The translations under genes and the position numbers were made by a program. The notes beneath the pieces were generated by a model. That model had not been told where the DNA came from. It was given only the letters and a program-made list of their open reading frames with translations, and ran no database searches. Below are positions 1 through 12,349 of a stretch of DNA of 64,000 bases, in pieces. Each line of letters starts with the position of its first letter. The first letter of the stretch is position 1. This stretch comes from Amphiura filiformis (Eukaryota > Echinodermata > Ophiuroidea > Amphilepidida > Amphiuridae): NCBI RefSeq assembly GCF_039555335.1, contig NC_092629.1, positions 33,187,796 to 33,251,795 on the forward strand, in the 5' to 3' direction.

Positions 1-416
1 AGTTATACACGTCTAATCTCGATGAAACGAAGGCGTGAACAAGTCTTGCCGTGTCATCATCGCTGAGGTAATGCCTTATCTGACCGATTTTACGAATGGC
101 AGCTAACGCCGACCTACAGATGGCGTTTATGTGATCTTCCTTACACAGTCTGGAATCATTCACTGCACCAATATTTCGCGCACATTTAGAAGGATTGATT
201 ACAGATTCACCGACAGTCAGAGAACGTGATGAACAGGCTACTCTCGAGAACCGTGATGTTAGGTGGACAAGCTCAGTCTTGGAATCATTTAGAACAAGCT
301 TGTTTTCAACAGTCCAGGACTTCACATCAGCGATACATACTTCCATTACCTTGACAGCTTGCTCGCGATCGGCAGGGTTAAAACAAAGATACAACTGCGC
401 ACACCATGAGTAATGA
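1..416 (-). pseudogene. LINE reverse transcriptase, thumb region in a shifted frame
   Basis: In another minus frame the same LINE protein resumes just after the lost catalytic motif with SWCAQLYLCFNPAD, then SWTVENKLVLNDSKTELVHL and a SALAAIRKIGQIRHYL-like thumb. The segment is cut by the window edge. It is continuous with the upstream segment apart from a frameshift and an internal deletion. Confidence 0.75.
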
Positions 417-1391
417 TCATATCTTGAAGAGGTGCGCTATACAATGTGAACAATAATGGTCCGGCGACAGACCCCAGATGAGAGGAGATTTGTCAGAAGT
501 TGCATCTTTGATAACAACAGATTGTGACATATTTTCTAAGTAAGATGTTATCCACGACAATGCGGTGCCGGCAATGCCATATCTGCTAACCAACCTCCGA
601 AACAATAGCTGATGATCAATGGTATCGAAGGCCGATGAGAAATCGAGTAGTACAAGCAGCGCTTTGTTTCCTTTGTCTAGAGCACAAAGAATGTCATTTT
701 GGACATATAGCAAAGCAGATTCCGTGCTGTGATTAGCACGGTAAGCAGACTGTTTGGATGCGATGAGATTGTTGTTATGAAGGTAAGATTGTAATTGGGA
801 GATGGCAATTCGCTCAATTAGTTTGCCAAGATAGCTCAGATTAGATATCGGCCGATAATTGGATAATGATTCGGCATCAAGTTTCGGCTTCTTCAGCAGT
901 GGCGTTATAACAGCATGCTTTAGGTTAGAAGGAAACTGACCAGATAGCAGAGACTGGTTAACGATGGCAGTGATCGAAGGCAAAAGATCAGGTACGCACT
1001 CCTTAAAGACAGACGCCGGTAGTGGATCCAGTTGACATGAGGTAACGTGAGAAGACTTGATAATTTTCAAAACATCGTCTTCTGTAACTGGATGAAAACC
1101 GTCGAAGGAACTGCGACAGATGTCATTTGCGATAGCAGCGGATGGTGATGTAAAACAGGAGTCAAGACGTGTGCGAAGATAACTGATCTTTTGATGGAAA
1201 TAATTCGCGAAGCGATCGGCGAGATCCTTCGGATCTTGGTGCGATGGGAGAGTACAGGCTGATTTTGGTTTAACTAGATTGTCTACAACACGAAATAAAT
1301 CACGCTGTTCTGTGTCCCTAATCACCTGTTGGTGGTACGTCGTCTTGGCAGTGGTAAGATCTTGGTAAAGTTTACACTGGTTCTTTAACAT
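417..1391 (-). pseudogene. LINE reverse transcriptase, fingers and palm
   Basis: This is the central part of a LINE reverse transcriptase. Visible motifs are LSNYRPISNLSYLGKLIE, QSAYRANHSTESALL and LDFSSAFDTIDH, the last being palm motif A with its catalytic Asp. After the motif-B region (WGLSPDHY) the frame breaks. The YADD-containing motif C expected here cannot be found in any frame, so this copy cannot be active. Confidence 0.85.
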
Positions 1392-1434
1392 TTCCTTGTG
1401 AACAGTCAGACCAGAGGAATTAAATTGCCGCTCA

Positions 1435-2670
1435 CTACGTCGCTTGTCTTGTTGGCCGCAAGATCACCGTGCGATCCTTTACTGGGGCATGGTCATCAAT
1501 AATAGACCGAAGAGTGGTAAAGAACTGATCACTCATTGAAACAATGTCGTCAGAAGGCTCAGCCACAAGGTGATTAAGACATGATGAATTAATGTCTTTG
1601 CGAACAGATTGAAGATCAACGTCACGAAGCTTTCGACTTCGGATCTGCTTTTTTGAGGCAGACGGGCGAGTGATTTTGGTACGACATTTCACAGCAGCAT
1701 GATCTGATGGAAGATCATCGTGCACGGACACAAACGATACAAGGTCATCCATCCTGCGAGAAACAAGAAGAAGGTCAAGTGTACGACCACCTTTATGAGT
1801 ATGGACGTGCTGCTGAAGATCATGATGATCAAGGATATCCAGAAAGGTGCTAGATGGGGTATCATAGTCATTGTCGACGTGGACGTTGAAGTCACCAGCG
1901 AGAAGCAATGGTGTCGATGTTAAGGCCAGTGGTTCCAGGAGTGAAGTGAAATCATTCAGAAACATGGATGCTGTCAGTTTGTTTTCTTTGCTAGGTGGTG
2001 GTCTATAAATCACTATCAGGCGAATTGAAGATGATGAAGATGAAATATGGAGATCCATCTGCTCAAAAGATTTGAAAGAGTGAATGTTGTTCAGTTTTAT
2101 TCGGAGACCATGCCTTGCAAGAACAGCAATGTCCCCGCCTCTTGTAGTACGAGGGCTATGGTGAGATTCATAATTTGGAAGCGTATTCTTTATATCGGCA
2201 GTGGCACGATCATCACGCTCATCTCCAGTAAGCCATGTTTCGGTGATGGCTATAATATACAATAATTGCTGGTTAATCACAAAATCACATAAGGCAGTAG
2301 ACTTGGTTTTGGCTTTGATCGAACGGGCGTTCCAAGTCGCAAAACGCACCTGAGGTGCATTATGGTTTTTGACACATTTGATTTTTATTAAGTTCTTGAA
2401 ATTAACACCAGTCTGAGAAAGTTTTGAACTGCATGACGGGATTCTAATGCAAGAGGATATGTAGCGCTTTTTATGTTGTCCACCTCTGCAGCCTCTAATT
2501 CTTTTGTCATTAATCCATTTATTGTCCGCACTTATAATGTTGTTGATCACACTTTTTCCACGCCGTGTGAGCGAGTCCAACTGACAAAACAGCAAAAAGG
2601 ATCTTGTACGCATTCTCACAAATTTCTTTTGCTGGGTGGTGCCAATCATTCGCGTGTGAATGTGGTCCAT
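1435..2670 (-). pseudogene. LINE endonuclease domain
   Basis: This 411-codon stretch encodes an endonuclease/exonuclease/phosphatase-fold domain that nicks the target DNA for target-primed reverse transcription. Visible signatures, in order, are TWNARS-like FATWNARSIKAK, ITETWL, IVIYRPPPS, LLAGDFNVH and the catalytic LPSDHAAV. The first ~110 residues are basic and may be 5' leader rather than true protein. The frame ends in a stop near 1435, and the same protein continues in another frame (an RQFNSSGLTVH-like linker) into the reverse transcriptase. Confidence 0.85.
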
Positions 2671-2740
2671 GAAGCTGTTCCGTGTCAGTGCATTTTGCTG
2701 TTGTGTCAGTTGGACAACCGCTTTATTACTGATATGTGTT

Positions 2741-3405
2741 TAGAATAGAGTATTGAAGTAATCCTGTATGTAATTTTGGTTCATTTTTATGGACAGGATT
2801 TTAAAATATGACCTTGTGAAAAATTATAAATATCTTTTTGAGCCCAGTTTACATTATACGATGAATCGTCTCCACTGCGATTGGTGAAGTTCAGAAGTTG
2901 GCTTTAGAAATTAGACATATTCATTATTAGGTTCCATTGAATATTACATTTTTAATCGTTTGTTCTCCATCGATCATGAATACTGGAGTAATCTGTAAAC
3001 ATGGTAAGGCCTAAATTCTCATTTATGTCTGAAGTTAATTGTATGTATTTTTTCTCTCTATCTACCTATCTCTCTCCCACTCTCTAGCCCAACCAAGCTG
3101 CTCGTGATTTGGCACAAAACATGATAGCATGTGGAGTACAGTTAGGAAAAATTCGATCTGATTACATCCTACGTGGACATCGGGACATGAGAGAGAGGTA
3201 TAAGCCTTGTCCCGGTGACAAACTGTATGAAGAAATAGAAACATGGTCACACTATTAATAATTAAACCTGATTATGTTCTTCATAAACTATAAAACGTGA
3301 TTATGATGCATATTCATGTCGTCGTTGACTTATGATTTTTTGTACGAAAGTGAATTTATTAAGTGAATGAAACTCTGTTATTCTATCTAAAATCATATTG
3401 CTTTA
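2741..3405. other. No gene or repeat recognised
   Basis: AT-rich unique-looking sequence. No splice-bounded coding exon and no inverted repeat were recognised on either strand. Confidence 0.4.
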
Positions 3406-3936
3406 AGGTGGTATTAGCATTATGGAAGTGCTCGAAGCATGTTTTAAACAGATTAATTGAGTAGAGCAAAGCACACTTACATGTATGTTCTAATGTATTA
3501 TATAGTGAAGAAGCCCCCTTATTTGCATATGCATAATTAATGAATTAACAATTATGCAAATTAACTCATTAATTACGCAAATATGCAAATTAGAGGGCGG
3601 CTTCACTATATAATACACTTTGATTCGGGGCAAAAGTATGCAAAATAAAAATACCCTGAACATTTATGCATTGATATTTAGCAAAATATTGGTAAAAATT
3701 ACATATTAATGAGCCTTTCCAGTCCTTTTAGCTCATTAACTATATTGATTATTGACATAAAAAATATGATACAAAGAAAATATAAATTGATATATTATGG
3801 AAACCGTATGTCCGATTTGCTCCAAACAAAAGGCATATTGATCCGTGTACTTTGCCCTACTCAATTAATCTGTTTAAAACATGCTCAAAGCATTTCTTAA
3901 TTTCTATATAGAAAATGCCTCCAATACTACCTTCAT
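3406..3936. mobile_element. Palindromic TIR element with a second one nested inside
   Basis: The left arm AAGGTGGTATTAGCATT and the following GTTTTAAACAGATTAATTGA are repeated in inverted form at about 3855-3936. Inside, 3495-3616 is a near-perfect palindrome beginning GTATTATATAGTGAAG and ending CTTCACTATATAATAC. The whole looks like one non-autonomous DNA element that received another. Confidence 0.7.
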
Positions 3937-4189
3937 AGCACAGTGTAGCATACGTATGTGCAAATTTATTCAATACTATAAAGGTCTAATGCACCATAGT
4001 TGCATCATGTTGCATTATCCTATTATGCTTAGAAATAAAATCACATTATTAGCGCATTGTAGCACAAATGATGCCATTCTGTTTAAAAAGTTATATATAG
4101 GTGCATCATTATTACAACAAAATTTAAATCCATATACTTTCAAGTACACCAAGTAAGAAAGTTCAACTATACTTGATTAATTAAGGGAA

Positions 4190-4640
4190 GGGGTATGAAC
4201 GTTTGGACAGTATTTATTTTGGGACATTAGAGCACATCAGACATATCGAATTGCATTCTGAATACGAATAATGTCCTTCTGATATCAAATAATTTTGATT
4301 TTTTGAAATTCGCAATTTAATACACATTTTATGGCAAATCATTGAAATTTGATATTTTTGATATTTAACAGTACTCGAAGTAAACTTTATAAATCTGATG
4401 ATTTATACTTAAAGTGTATGTAGGTGGGATGAAAAGCCGACGATCAATTGAAAATTTTGACCTTTCATATTGAAGATATGGATTTTTTCCCAAAACACCA
4501 AAAAAATTAGGTCTTTTTGCGAAAAAATCCATATCTTCAATATGAAAGGTCAAAATTTTTGATATCAGGAAGACATGCTTTGTATTCAGAATGCAATTCG
4601 ATAGGTCTGAGACGCAATAAACGCTCATACTGACATACGA
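4190..4640. mobile_element. Inverted-repeat element with a 40-bp internal hairpin
   Basis: Outer arms at about 4241-4265 (GACATATCGAATTGCATTC) and 4582-4610 are inverted copies. Inside, 4452-4500 and 4508-4560 form an almost perfect hairpin around ATATTGAAGATATGGATTTT. No coding sequence is visible. It is best read as a MITE. Confidence 0.65.
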
Positions 4641-4777
4641 TCAACATTTGCCAACAATTTGGAAATAAAAGTATTATTTGTTTTCAGTATTCAAACGGAA
4701 ATAAAAGCATTAGAACTTGACGTGTGTTGATGTTTGCTTTTCTGATCCTTGATGCGTACTGCACGACAATACCAACT

Positions 4778-5591
4778 GACCTGTTCGGTAAATCCCATAA
4801 GCCTTTGCGAGTACACTTAAGACCCAGCAAACACAAAACGTTTTCGACATCATTCGCAAAAGGTTATAAAAGGTTGTCAGAAAACGTTTAAATGTCGGGT
4901 TATATAAAGGGTATATTAAGAGTATAAAACGTTTTCGTAACCTTAAAAAACATTTTTTGATAATCTACTGCTCAGCAAACAAAAATGTTTTACAGAAAAC
5001 GTTACAATGTCGGGTTATATAAAGGGTATAAAAACGTTTTAATAACATTCCAAAAACATTCTTGAAAACTTGATACAAAACATTCTAAACAGAATGTTAT
5101 TTTGGGGTTGAAAAAATATTTTGCGAAAAATGTTTGCCCAAAATATTTTCAATAACGTTTTAAAAACGTTTTCATGACCTTTGTATAACCCGACATTTAA
5201 ATGTTATTAAAAGGTTTTGAAAAAAACATTTTAAGAACATTTCTGTGATTTCTGGGTTCAAACATTTTAACATAATGTTATTTAAGTATTGACACAATAT
5301 TTGGCAAAAAAGTTTGTAAAAATAGTTTACAATAACATTTCTTGAAAACATTTAAAAATATTGTTGTAGTGTTTTCATACAAAACGTTTTAAACGTTATC
5401 ATGACCTTTATATAACCCGACATTTTAATGTTATTAACACGTTTTTACCTAAACCAAAAGCCAAAATATAACTTATTTAAAACGTTTTTAAAACGTTTTT
5501 GTGTTTGCTGGGGATGTCGTCATGTGACGTCAAATGACGACATCTCAGGTGTTCTCACAAAGGCTCACGGGTTTTACCGAAAAGGTCAATC
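4778..5591. mobile_element. Composite: MITE split by another MITE
   Basis: The outer element starts GTTCGGTAAATCCCATAA and ends with the inverted TTTTACCGAAAAGGTC. It carries GATGTCGTCATGTGACG next to its palindromic partner. A second, uninterrupted member of the same family lies at 12995-13170. The inner element occupies 4823-5512. Confidence 0.65.
4823..5512. mobile_element. AACGTTTT-rich TIR element
   Basis: Starts CCCAGCAAACACAAAACG and ends with the inverted form AAACACAAACG...GCTGGG on the opposite strand. The interior is built of repeated AAAACGTTTT palindromes and CGACATTTAAATG-type blocks in both orientations. It has no open frame of note and splits the MITE around it. Confidence 0.7.
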
Positions 5592-6190
5592 AAATCTACG
5601 TGATACAACAAGCTTGATGTCCACGGAGAATGGTGAAAATATTGATTTTAATATGTTATCTTCATATTTTATGAAAAAAAAAATTAAAAACTTACAAAAC
5701 CGACTCAGGTACCAATGTTTCGTAGTGAATTTCGTAGTGAATAGTGGCGTGCTACCATTCATACTACAGTTCATTCATCAAAATATCAAACTCACTCGAT
5801 AGTATCGACCATAAGGTATATTCGAGCCAAACTTGAACACCATCCGGGTATTTTGATTTCATGTACCATGCAATATTCATAAATATACCACTATAATGCA
5901 CATATTTGGCAAACCATTAACACAAATATTATGCACAGGTGCGCTGGAAAGTCCGTGCCATTTTTACACGGAAAACAGCTAGCTTCTCTTTTGATGTTTA
6001 CTGAGGTATGGAGAGTGCGGCCTTCAAGACGTAAAATTGAAAAGGCTATTGAGCATAACAAAGGGTTACACACTGTGTAGAAAGGAAAGTGGTTATTTGC
6101 ATAGTAAATACACTGTTAAATCACGGCGATATGTAAATTGGGTGATGATGCCACAGCTCATTAGAGTATGTCACTCGGTCTATTGCAACT
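5592..6190. other. No gene or repeat recognised
   Basis: No convincing exon, tRNA-like block or inverted repeat was seen. Short open frames here have no protein-like composition. Confidence 0.35.
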
Positions 6191-6199
6191 TGTTGTAAT

Positions 6200-6760
6200 G
6201 AGTAGATATTTGATGAAGTAGTGTGCTATCAGCAGTAGATGATGAAGTAGTGTTCTATCAGCAGTAGATAATTTATGAAGTAGTGTGCTATCAGAAGTAA
6301 AAAAGGGATGAAGTAGTATGCTATCAGCCAGGGGCAGATCCAGGAAGAGGGGGCGCCGAGCCACCGCCGCTGCCGTGGCGGCTCGGCGCCCATACAAAGT
6401 AAAGCGCCGCTCTGCAAATGATACACAAAGTCAGGCGCCGCTCGAAAAAAATAGAGGGCGCGCGCGCCGGGTGCGCCCCCTCTAAATCCGCCCCTGTCAG
6501 CAGTAGATAGTTGATGAGTAGTGTGCTGTCAGCAGTAGATAGTTGATGAATTAGTGTGCTATCAGCTGTAGATAGTTGATGAAGTAGTGTGCTATACTAT
6601 TTGATGTATAGAATTGGCTACTAAAGTACTGTGATATCATCATTAGTTAGTGGATGAAGAGTTGTGCTATCAGTAGTATAGATAGTTGATGAAGTAGTGT
6701 GCTATCAGCAGTAGATAGTTGATGAAGTAGTGTGCTATACTATTTGATGTATATAGAATT
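6200..6760. repeat. ~33-bp minisatellite
   Basis: Tandem, partly degenerate copies of a unit containing AGTAGATAGTTGATGAAGTA followed by GTGTGCTATCAGC. Copies lie at about 6205-6328 and 6497-6745 and are separated by a small transposon. One stretch duplicates the variant containing ATACTATTTGATGTAT. Confidence 0.8.
6329..6496. mobile_element. 168-bp GC-rich MITE inside the minisatellite
   Basis: Starts CAGGGGCAGATCC and ends AAATCCGCCCCTG, imperfect inverted termini. TCAGC occurs on both sides (6324-6328 and 6497-6501), consistent with a target-site duplication. The interior is GC-rich and palindromic (GGCGCCGAGCC with GGCTCGGCGCC). Confidence 0.75.
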
Positions 6761-7152
6761 GGCTTCATTATTAACTAAATACAAACTATAGATGGCGCTT
6801 TTATCCTAAACCATATTTCTTTATTTGCAAGGGGTAGGTGATTAATACTGCAATTAAAACAGCTGGAATAGGTGAAATAAGCAACAAGGAAATTTTATAA
6901 ACAAATTGTACCAAACAATAAACGGATTTATTTGTATTAAATGCTTGAAAGAGCAATTTCCAGTAACTAAAAGCGCCACCAATTTTGTCATTAAAAGATA
7001 CATTTTATATCGGGAAAAGCTTTAAAAATGCTATAAAAGTGAACAATTTTGTAAGAGAGGGAAAATTAAAGTTGAGAATGACTCAAAAGCATCTGTATAC
7101 ATTAGCATGATATCACTTTATTCTGTTTAAGCCTAAAATTTGGTTGTACATG

Positions 7153-8050
7153 CAGGGATGCAAATTGTGCGGGAGCAGGGAGCACCGCTCCTAGGAAACG
7201 AGAGTCAAAATTGAGGAAATAATGCCATGGGAAGAAAAAAGAAAGAGAGGAAAAAAGGCAGAGAGAGAGAGAGAAGAAAAGAAAAGAGGAGATAAAGGGA
7301 GGAAAGAAACAGAAGAGGAGTGAGGTACAAGATAATAGGGGATTGCTGTGAGGCAGAGAGGAAATCTTGTGTAGGAATTCACAATATTGTTCAAGAAATA
7401 AGACCAAAGAAGAGGAAGGTGTTGGTTTTAGAATATGGAAATGAGATATGAGGAAATTTACAATTCATCACCATAGGAGGTATTCAATGCAATTTAACAG
7501 GAAAAAAAGGAAGTTGGATGAAGGCAGGTACGTGGCCAACAGGGCATATATCTGAGGAAATTTACAGGGAGGCGGCAATCATATCTGAGGAAATTTATAG
7601 AGAGGTAGCAATGAGGATGGGAACAAAAGTTATGAAGGAATTCAGTGTATCAGTAATGCCACTAAGAGGACAAACTGGAAAATATTGAGGAAATTTAAAA
7701 AGAAGAACCATAAAGCACTGAACAAGTTGTGCTCCCTCTGACAAAAAATTAAAGAGGAAATGGGGAGTAAAGGAAAATAAAAGGGGGAAGGAGCATCTGT
7801 CCCACCAAAGTTGACCCCTAAGTGTAAAATACCATTTTTGACTCGCTACGCGCGCACATTGTCCTCATAAAGCCTTTTTTGGAAGCTTGAAGACTTGACA
7901 TTGAGTCGCTCTAACAATACACAATATGTTAACAATAACATGCTCATCTTTTGAAGTGTAGAATAAAGCTATTTTATGCATGGTACGATTGAGGAAATCT
8001 TGAGCCTAAAAATCTTGCTCCTGAGGAAGAAATCACAATTTGCACCCCTG
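7153..8050. mobile_element. hAT-like non-autonomous element with perfect 8-bp TSD
   Basis: Termini CAGGGATGCAAATTGTG and CACAATTTGCACCCCTG are inverted repeats. The flanks carry the identical 8-bp duplication TGTACATG at 7145-7152 and 8051-8058. The interior is purine-rich (7220-7330) and repeats TGAGGAAATTTA several times. No transposase frame is visible. Terminus type and 8-bp duplication are the known hAT hallmarks. Confidence 0.85.
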
Positions 8051-8104
8051 TGTACATGATGTTTTGTTTGAAAAACTAATGAATGATCCCATCAAACAAC
8101 CGTG

Positions 8105-9190
8105 TTAAGGCAGCTGTGTACTCTCAGACATGCATGTAGTAAAAGTGCCATAACTTTGTAATTATTCACGCAAGACATATAAAAGTATACATTTTTTTTT
8201 TTTCTTTACATCAATGAATCTTAATATAAATACAGATTTGGTGTAAAAACAACAATTATGAAGAAAATCACAAAAAGTGAGTTTTTGGCAATTTTGTTCG
8301 GTACATCATAACAAAAAACACTCTTTCCAAAAATTTTTGTTTTGTTTTTTCTTAATCTTGAGACACCATTCCAAAAACGGTTTTTTAGTTTTTTGATATT
8401 GGTCTTATTTTTTGAGATATTGACCATATAAGGCATCAAAATTAACTTTTTAAAATTCACAAACGCCTATTTGCACAAAATGATGCCTAAAATCGGAAAT
8501 AGACCAAAATATAAAAAAAATGAGAAACCGTTTCTTAAGTCGATCATGCTTTTTATGATGAGCATAATTGCTTACCTATAGATGCTGTATTTATTGAGTT
8601 ATCGTGTACCTAAATCGTCATTTTACCGAGAAAATGAACATTGAAATAAAGGCCGTTGAAGTTTAAAGTGGTCACATTTTGCACTTTGATTGAAGCTCAC
8701 AGGAGAATGCGACAGTTCTTCTTTTTCTACCTTACATTACGTGTACATCGGGTAAATCCACAGCCCCTTGAGAAGTTTGGGCGAAATCTATTCATATCTT
8801 GATGTTTAAATCGGGGGAAAGAACTTGAAAAAATTCACATTTTATCAGCTAAAACGGAGCCATTTGACCGCTTGGTTTTTATGAAATTAGTGCTTCCGTG
8901 GTGCTTCCATAAGATGCGCCGCGCATGCAGATAAGCGTTGCGTATGCGTAGCGTAACTGTGCGTTAACAAATTGCGCGTCTAAAAAACGCGATGCGTTGT
9001 TGCGCGCGTATACCCCGATGGTACGGAAATGAGTGAAATAGTGAAATAAAATCCATAAAATAGAGCAGTTGGAGTTAATAAATCTGGATTTTCTTTCATT
9101 GTATTTATAAAAAACATAACAAAATAAATACATTTCAAAAAAGCTCAATTTCGCGGAAGAAACAATGTCTAGAGTACACAGCCGCGTTAA
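8105..9190. mobile_element. TTAA-flanked element, copy 1
   Basis: TTAA at 8105-8108 and 9187-9190 bracket inverted termini GGCAGCTGTGTACTC and GAGTACACAGCCGCG. A 1098-bp relative lies in the opposite orientation at 55950-57047. TTAA target sites and the size suggest a piggyBac-type non-autonomous element. A 130-codon minus-strand open stretch (9271-8879) has no recognisable domain and is probably not a gene. Confidence 0.75.
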
Positions 9191-9371
9191 TTGCTGGATA
9201 AAAAGTTGTTCTGGGAAGATATGTTTAACAGTTACATTGAAGCCGGCTACATGTAGTAGAAGGAAATTCATTATTGAAACTCAATTGAGATCATTCTTTT
9301 TCACTCTTTTTTTTTTAAAACTCTTTCACAGTACAATTAAAGACCCATTGATTCAGAAGAAAGCAGCAGTA

Positions 9372-10603
9372 TTAAGGGGGTACTACACCCATTGATTTTT
9401 TTTTTGCATTTTTTGCATTTTGTGAAGAAATTACAAAAAAATTGGACAAAGTGGTATGCAAAATGAAGGGGCAAATCTTCTCGTTTTATTGGTGGCATCG
9501 GTATCAACGTAGCTTACATGCTTTTAAAAGTAGAAGCCAAAAGGTGGTACATCACTGATGATTTAAATTCACTTCATTTTGGAAAGCTTACTATCAACGG
9601 ATTTCGTTAAAATTTTGGATATGTGTTGCTAACACGTTAGGGAAATAAAGTTGATATGTAAAATGGGAATAAGTGGTTCCTGATTTCTTTTATGACTTCA
9701 TGAACTTGGTGCTACACAACTATCAAAAAAGGAACTGGTTAAAATGCTTCTATTTTCAATGTTGAGCTATATTTTGTATTTTTAACTTGCGACATTATTT
9801 CACTGAAACATAATTAAGCCCCAGGTAATAGGTTACCACAACCATACTGCAGCAATGTTGAAAAAATTGTATTTCTTGTCACCTATACCACCATATTGGG
9901 TAGTTTTCCGTAAGCTTAACTTTTGTGATTTTGGTAACTATTTTATATTTATTTGTGAAATCCATCTCAACTAGGCATTCAAAATTGTACTCACCATTTA
10001 CATCCCAAGGTATATTAGTATATCCACCTTGCACTTCTCGATATATATCCAGTTAAAGACAGAATATCAAAATTATTCCTCATTATGATATCACAGACTC
10101 TTACATGTGTATTCAAAATTGATGCTTAAATTTGACCTGAAGTCCTGAACCAATTGACCTATAACCTGACATACGGTGACCTAATAGCCTTTTCTTCTCC
10201 TAACAACACATTATATAATTAAATTGACTAATGACTATTCATCCATTGTGTAAGTGTTTATCTAATTTATTCAGTGTTATATATTTTGCATGCACCACTA
10301 TAGATTTTCTATAGAGAGTATAACAAAGGATTTAATGTATTCTATTCATGTACCCTACTTGAACATGTTGAAAAGAATAAATTATAGTTTGTTATGAAAC
10401 ACAGATCTGAGTTACTAGGATACACAGTAAACAAAAAATATATAGGGCTAAAATGACTTACTACAATGTGTAAAAGCATTTTTTTTTCTTATTTTTTCAT
10501 TTTTTTTTATTTCACATGATCCGTGCATATATCGCCTAGCTATAAATGAAAAAAATATTTTTTAGACCAATCAAACCAATATATGGGTGTAGTATGCCCT
10601 TAA
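9372..10603. mobile_element. Second TTAA-flanked TIR element
   Basis: TTAA at 9372-9375 and 10600-10603. Inverted termini are GGGGGTACTACACCCAT and ATGGGTGTAGTATGCCC. The interior is AT-rich and non-coding. It belongs to a different family from the neighbour at 8105-9190. Confidence 0.7.
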
Positions 10604-10699
10604 CGAAGTTAAAGCGCCATTTAAATACATGAAGCTAATTTATATACTGTCAGCATAATTATATAAATTACAGATTCATGTAAATTCCTAATTTTTGTC

Positions 10700-10830
10700 T
10701 TAAATACACGGCTTTCGGCTGACCCACTAGCAGGCACATTTATGACAAGGTACCAAAATCTGAATTTTGATGATTTTTACGATCGTCTGGATGATCAAAT
10801 CACTGAATGGGCCTTTAATCACTGTTAATT
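10700..10830. repeat. Dispersed repeat fragment (copy A)
   Basis: The block with CCACTAGCAGGC followed by TTTGATGATTTTTACGATCG and CAAATCACTGAATGG recurs at 18720-18845 with moderate divergence. It is a fragment of a dispersed element with unrecognised ends. Confidence 0.6.
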
Positions 10831-11715
10831 ATTAAGTTTGATTTAAAATCGGTAGAAAAGAATCTACGCTTTGATCATTTTGCAGTTAAAACTCAGAAAC
10901 ATTTACTCATATTTTATGTGAAAGTATCAAAGTGAAGCTTTCCAAGCTCCATATATATAATTTCAATGACTTTGATACTATGATTGGTAAATTCTACAAA
11001 ATCATACAAATTTGCAAAATGTTATCCCTACATTTGGCGGGTTTAAATTGTATGTCATATCCAAACGCATACCTTATTACTAAGAAAAAAAGGTAAATTA
11101 TTTCAGCACTTTAGAAAGTGGAAGATTGATTTTATTCAGTAATAGGTGAAGTTTATACAGACTTACATTTGTGATGTGATCGAGCACGATCAGTCGAAAG
11201 TCGGATACAATGATTTTGAGATATAGTCAAATAAACGGAATAATTTCTTCTCTTTCCTATTGTTTTGGAAACCCTTCAACTGCTCATATCTTTGGAACAA
11301 TTTGTCAAATTTTAGTGGGGTTTTCTGCAACATGTAGCTTTGCAAATGTTTTATACATCAAATTAGAAAAATAAAAATTGAAAATGCCCTACTTCAGACT
11401 AATTTTGCTTGATCACACCACATTTATTGACCTCATTGTACAATGCACATGCACATCATTTTGTATGTGAAGTTTTTTTTATTTGTGTAGTAATTTTAGA
11501 TTTATATAAATTATTATTTGCGTTTCTGTTATAATTATTTGATAATAATGTGTTTTTCTGGGTTTTGGATTCTCTAATAAAAATAAAATACAATGACAAA
11601 AAAAAATAATTCTATGGAGTTGAATTGGAAGCTACTTTTAGATCCATGTTGAGCAATGTCCTTCCCGAAAATTCCAAAACCAATTCCATTAATATAAATT
11701 GAATATTCATACGTA
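10831..11715. other. No gene or repeat recognised
   Basis: AT-rich sequence with no exon-like segment seen on either strand. Confidence 0.35.
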
Positions 11716-11717
11716 GT

Positions 11718-12170
11718 GGTATAATTAAATTAGAAGAATTGTTTGACTTCAACACTATACTTAAAATTTGATCGTTTACCGAGAGCGCTTTCACAGTACC
11801 AACTGCGTCCTCAGCCGGATGTTATGGCTCTGATGATTTATGGCTTGACAACTTTGGATGACCCAAAGAATTTTCCGGAAGAGTCCTGGAAGTCATTCAC
11901 ATCAGGAAAGAAGGACCAAACTTGCACAGAGACACTGGACTGGACTTAGATCCCGTTTGGAACAACTTTCTCATTCCCAAGACCACCAGGGGATGAGGAA
12001 AACACCTTTGACATCATTTTCTAGTGTGACGTCATCCAAGGCTGTCAAGCCATAAATAATCAGAGCCATAACATCCGGCTGAGGACGTAATAGGTACTGT
12101 GAAAGCGTTGCCGGTCGGTAAGCGATCAAATTTTAAGTAGTTTTGAAGTCAACCAATTCTTCTAATATGA
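11718..12170. repeat. Large inverted repeat with ~130-bp arms
   Basis: The left arm at about 11725-11860 is repeated in inverted form at about 12025-12165. Shared blocks include AACATCCGGCTGAGGACG and CATAA(A)TCATCAGAGCC-like sequence. The ~160-bp loop contains short open frames of protein-like composition but no recognised domain. Confidence 0.65.
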
Positions 12171-12349
12171 ATCTAATCAAATCCATTAAGTTCAAATGCA
12201 TCGAGTTAGACTGATATCAGTCCTTCAACAGCTACGCACGGTCATCGGGTTGTGCTTTGCAAGTGAGAAATCATTTTGTTCCGCCACATTTACTAGTTTC
12301 GAGAGAGGGCCGAGGGAATCAGACTAGTTTCGAGGCTAGCGCTCCTCGT

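Larger units (their letters stand above)
1..2740 (-). mobile_element. Decayed non-LTR retrotransposon (LINE, CR1/L2-like)
   Basis: Two long minus-strand reading segments encode an apurinic-type endonuclease (2670-1435) and a reverse transcriptase (1391 to the window edge). This order is typical of the CR1/L2 branch of LINEs. Frame changes near 1391-1435 and near 417 and a lost catalytic block show that it is inactive. The 3' end lies outside the window. The 5' limit near 2740 is a guess, because recognisable coding similarity fades after 2670. The exact clade cannot be fixed without alignment. Confidence 0.88.

Noticed and set aside
8879..9271. 130-codon minus-strand open frame
   Set aside because: It lies almost wholly inside a TTAA-flanked element; the inverted copy at 55950-57047 does not keep the frame, and no domain is visible.
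11861..12060. Additional exon of the minus-strand CH-like gene
   Set aside because: The terminal exon already has its stop at 12350, and this segment is read on the plus strand.
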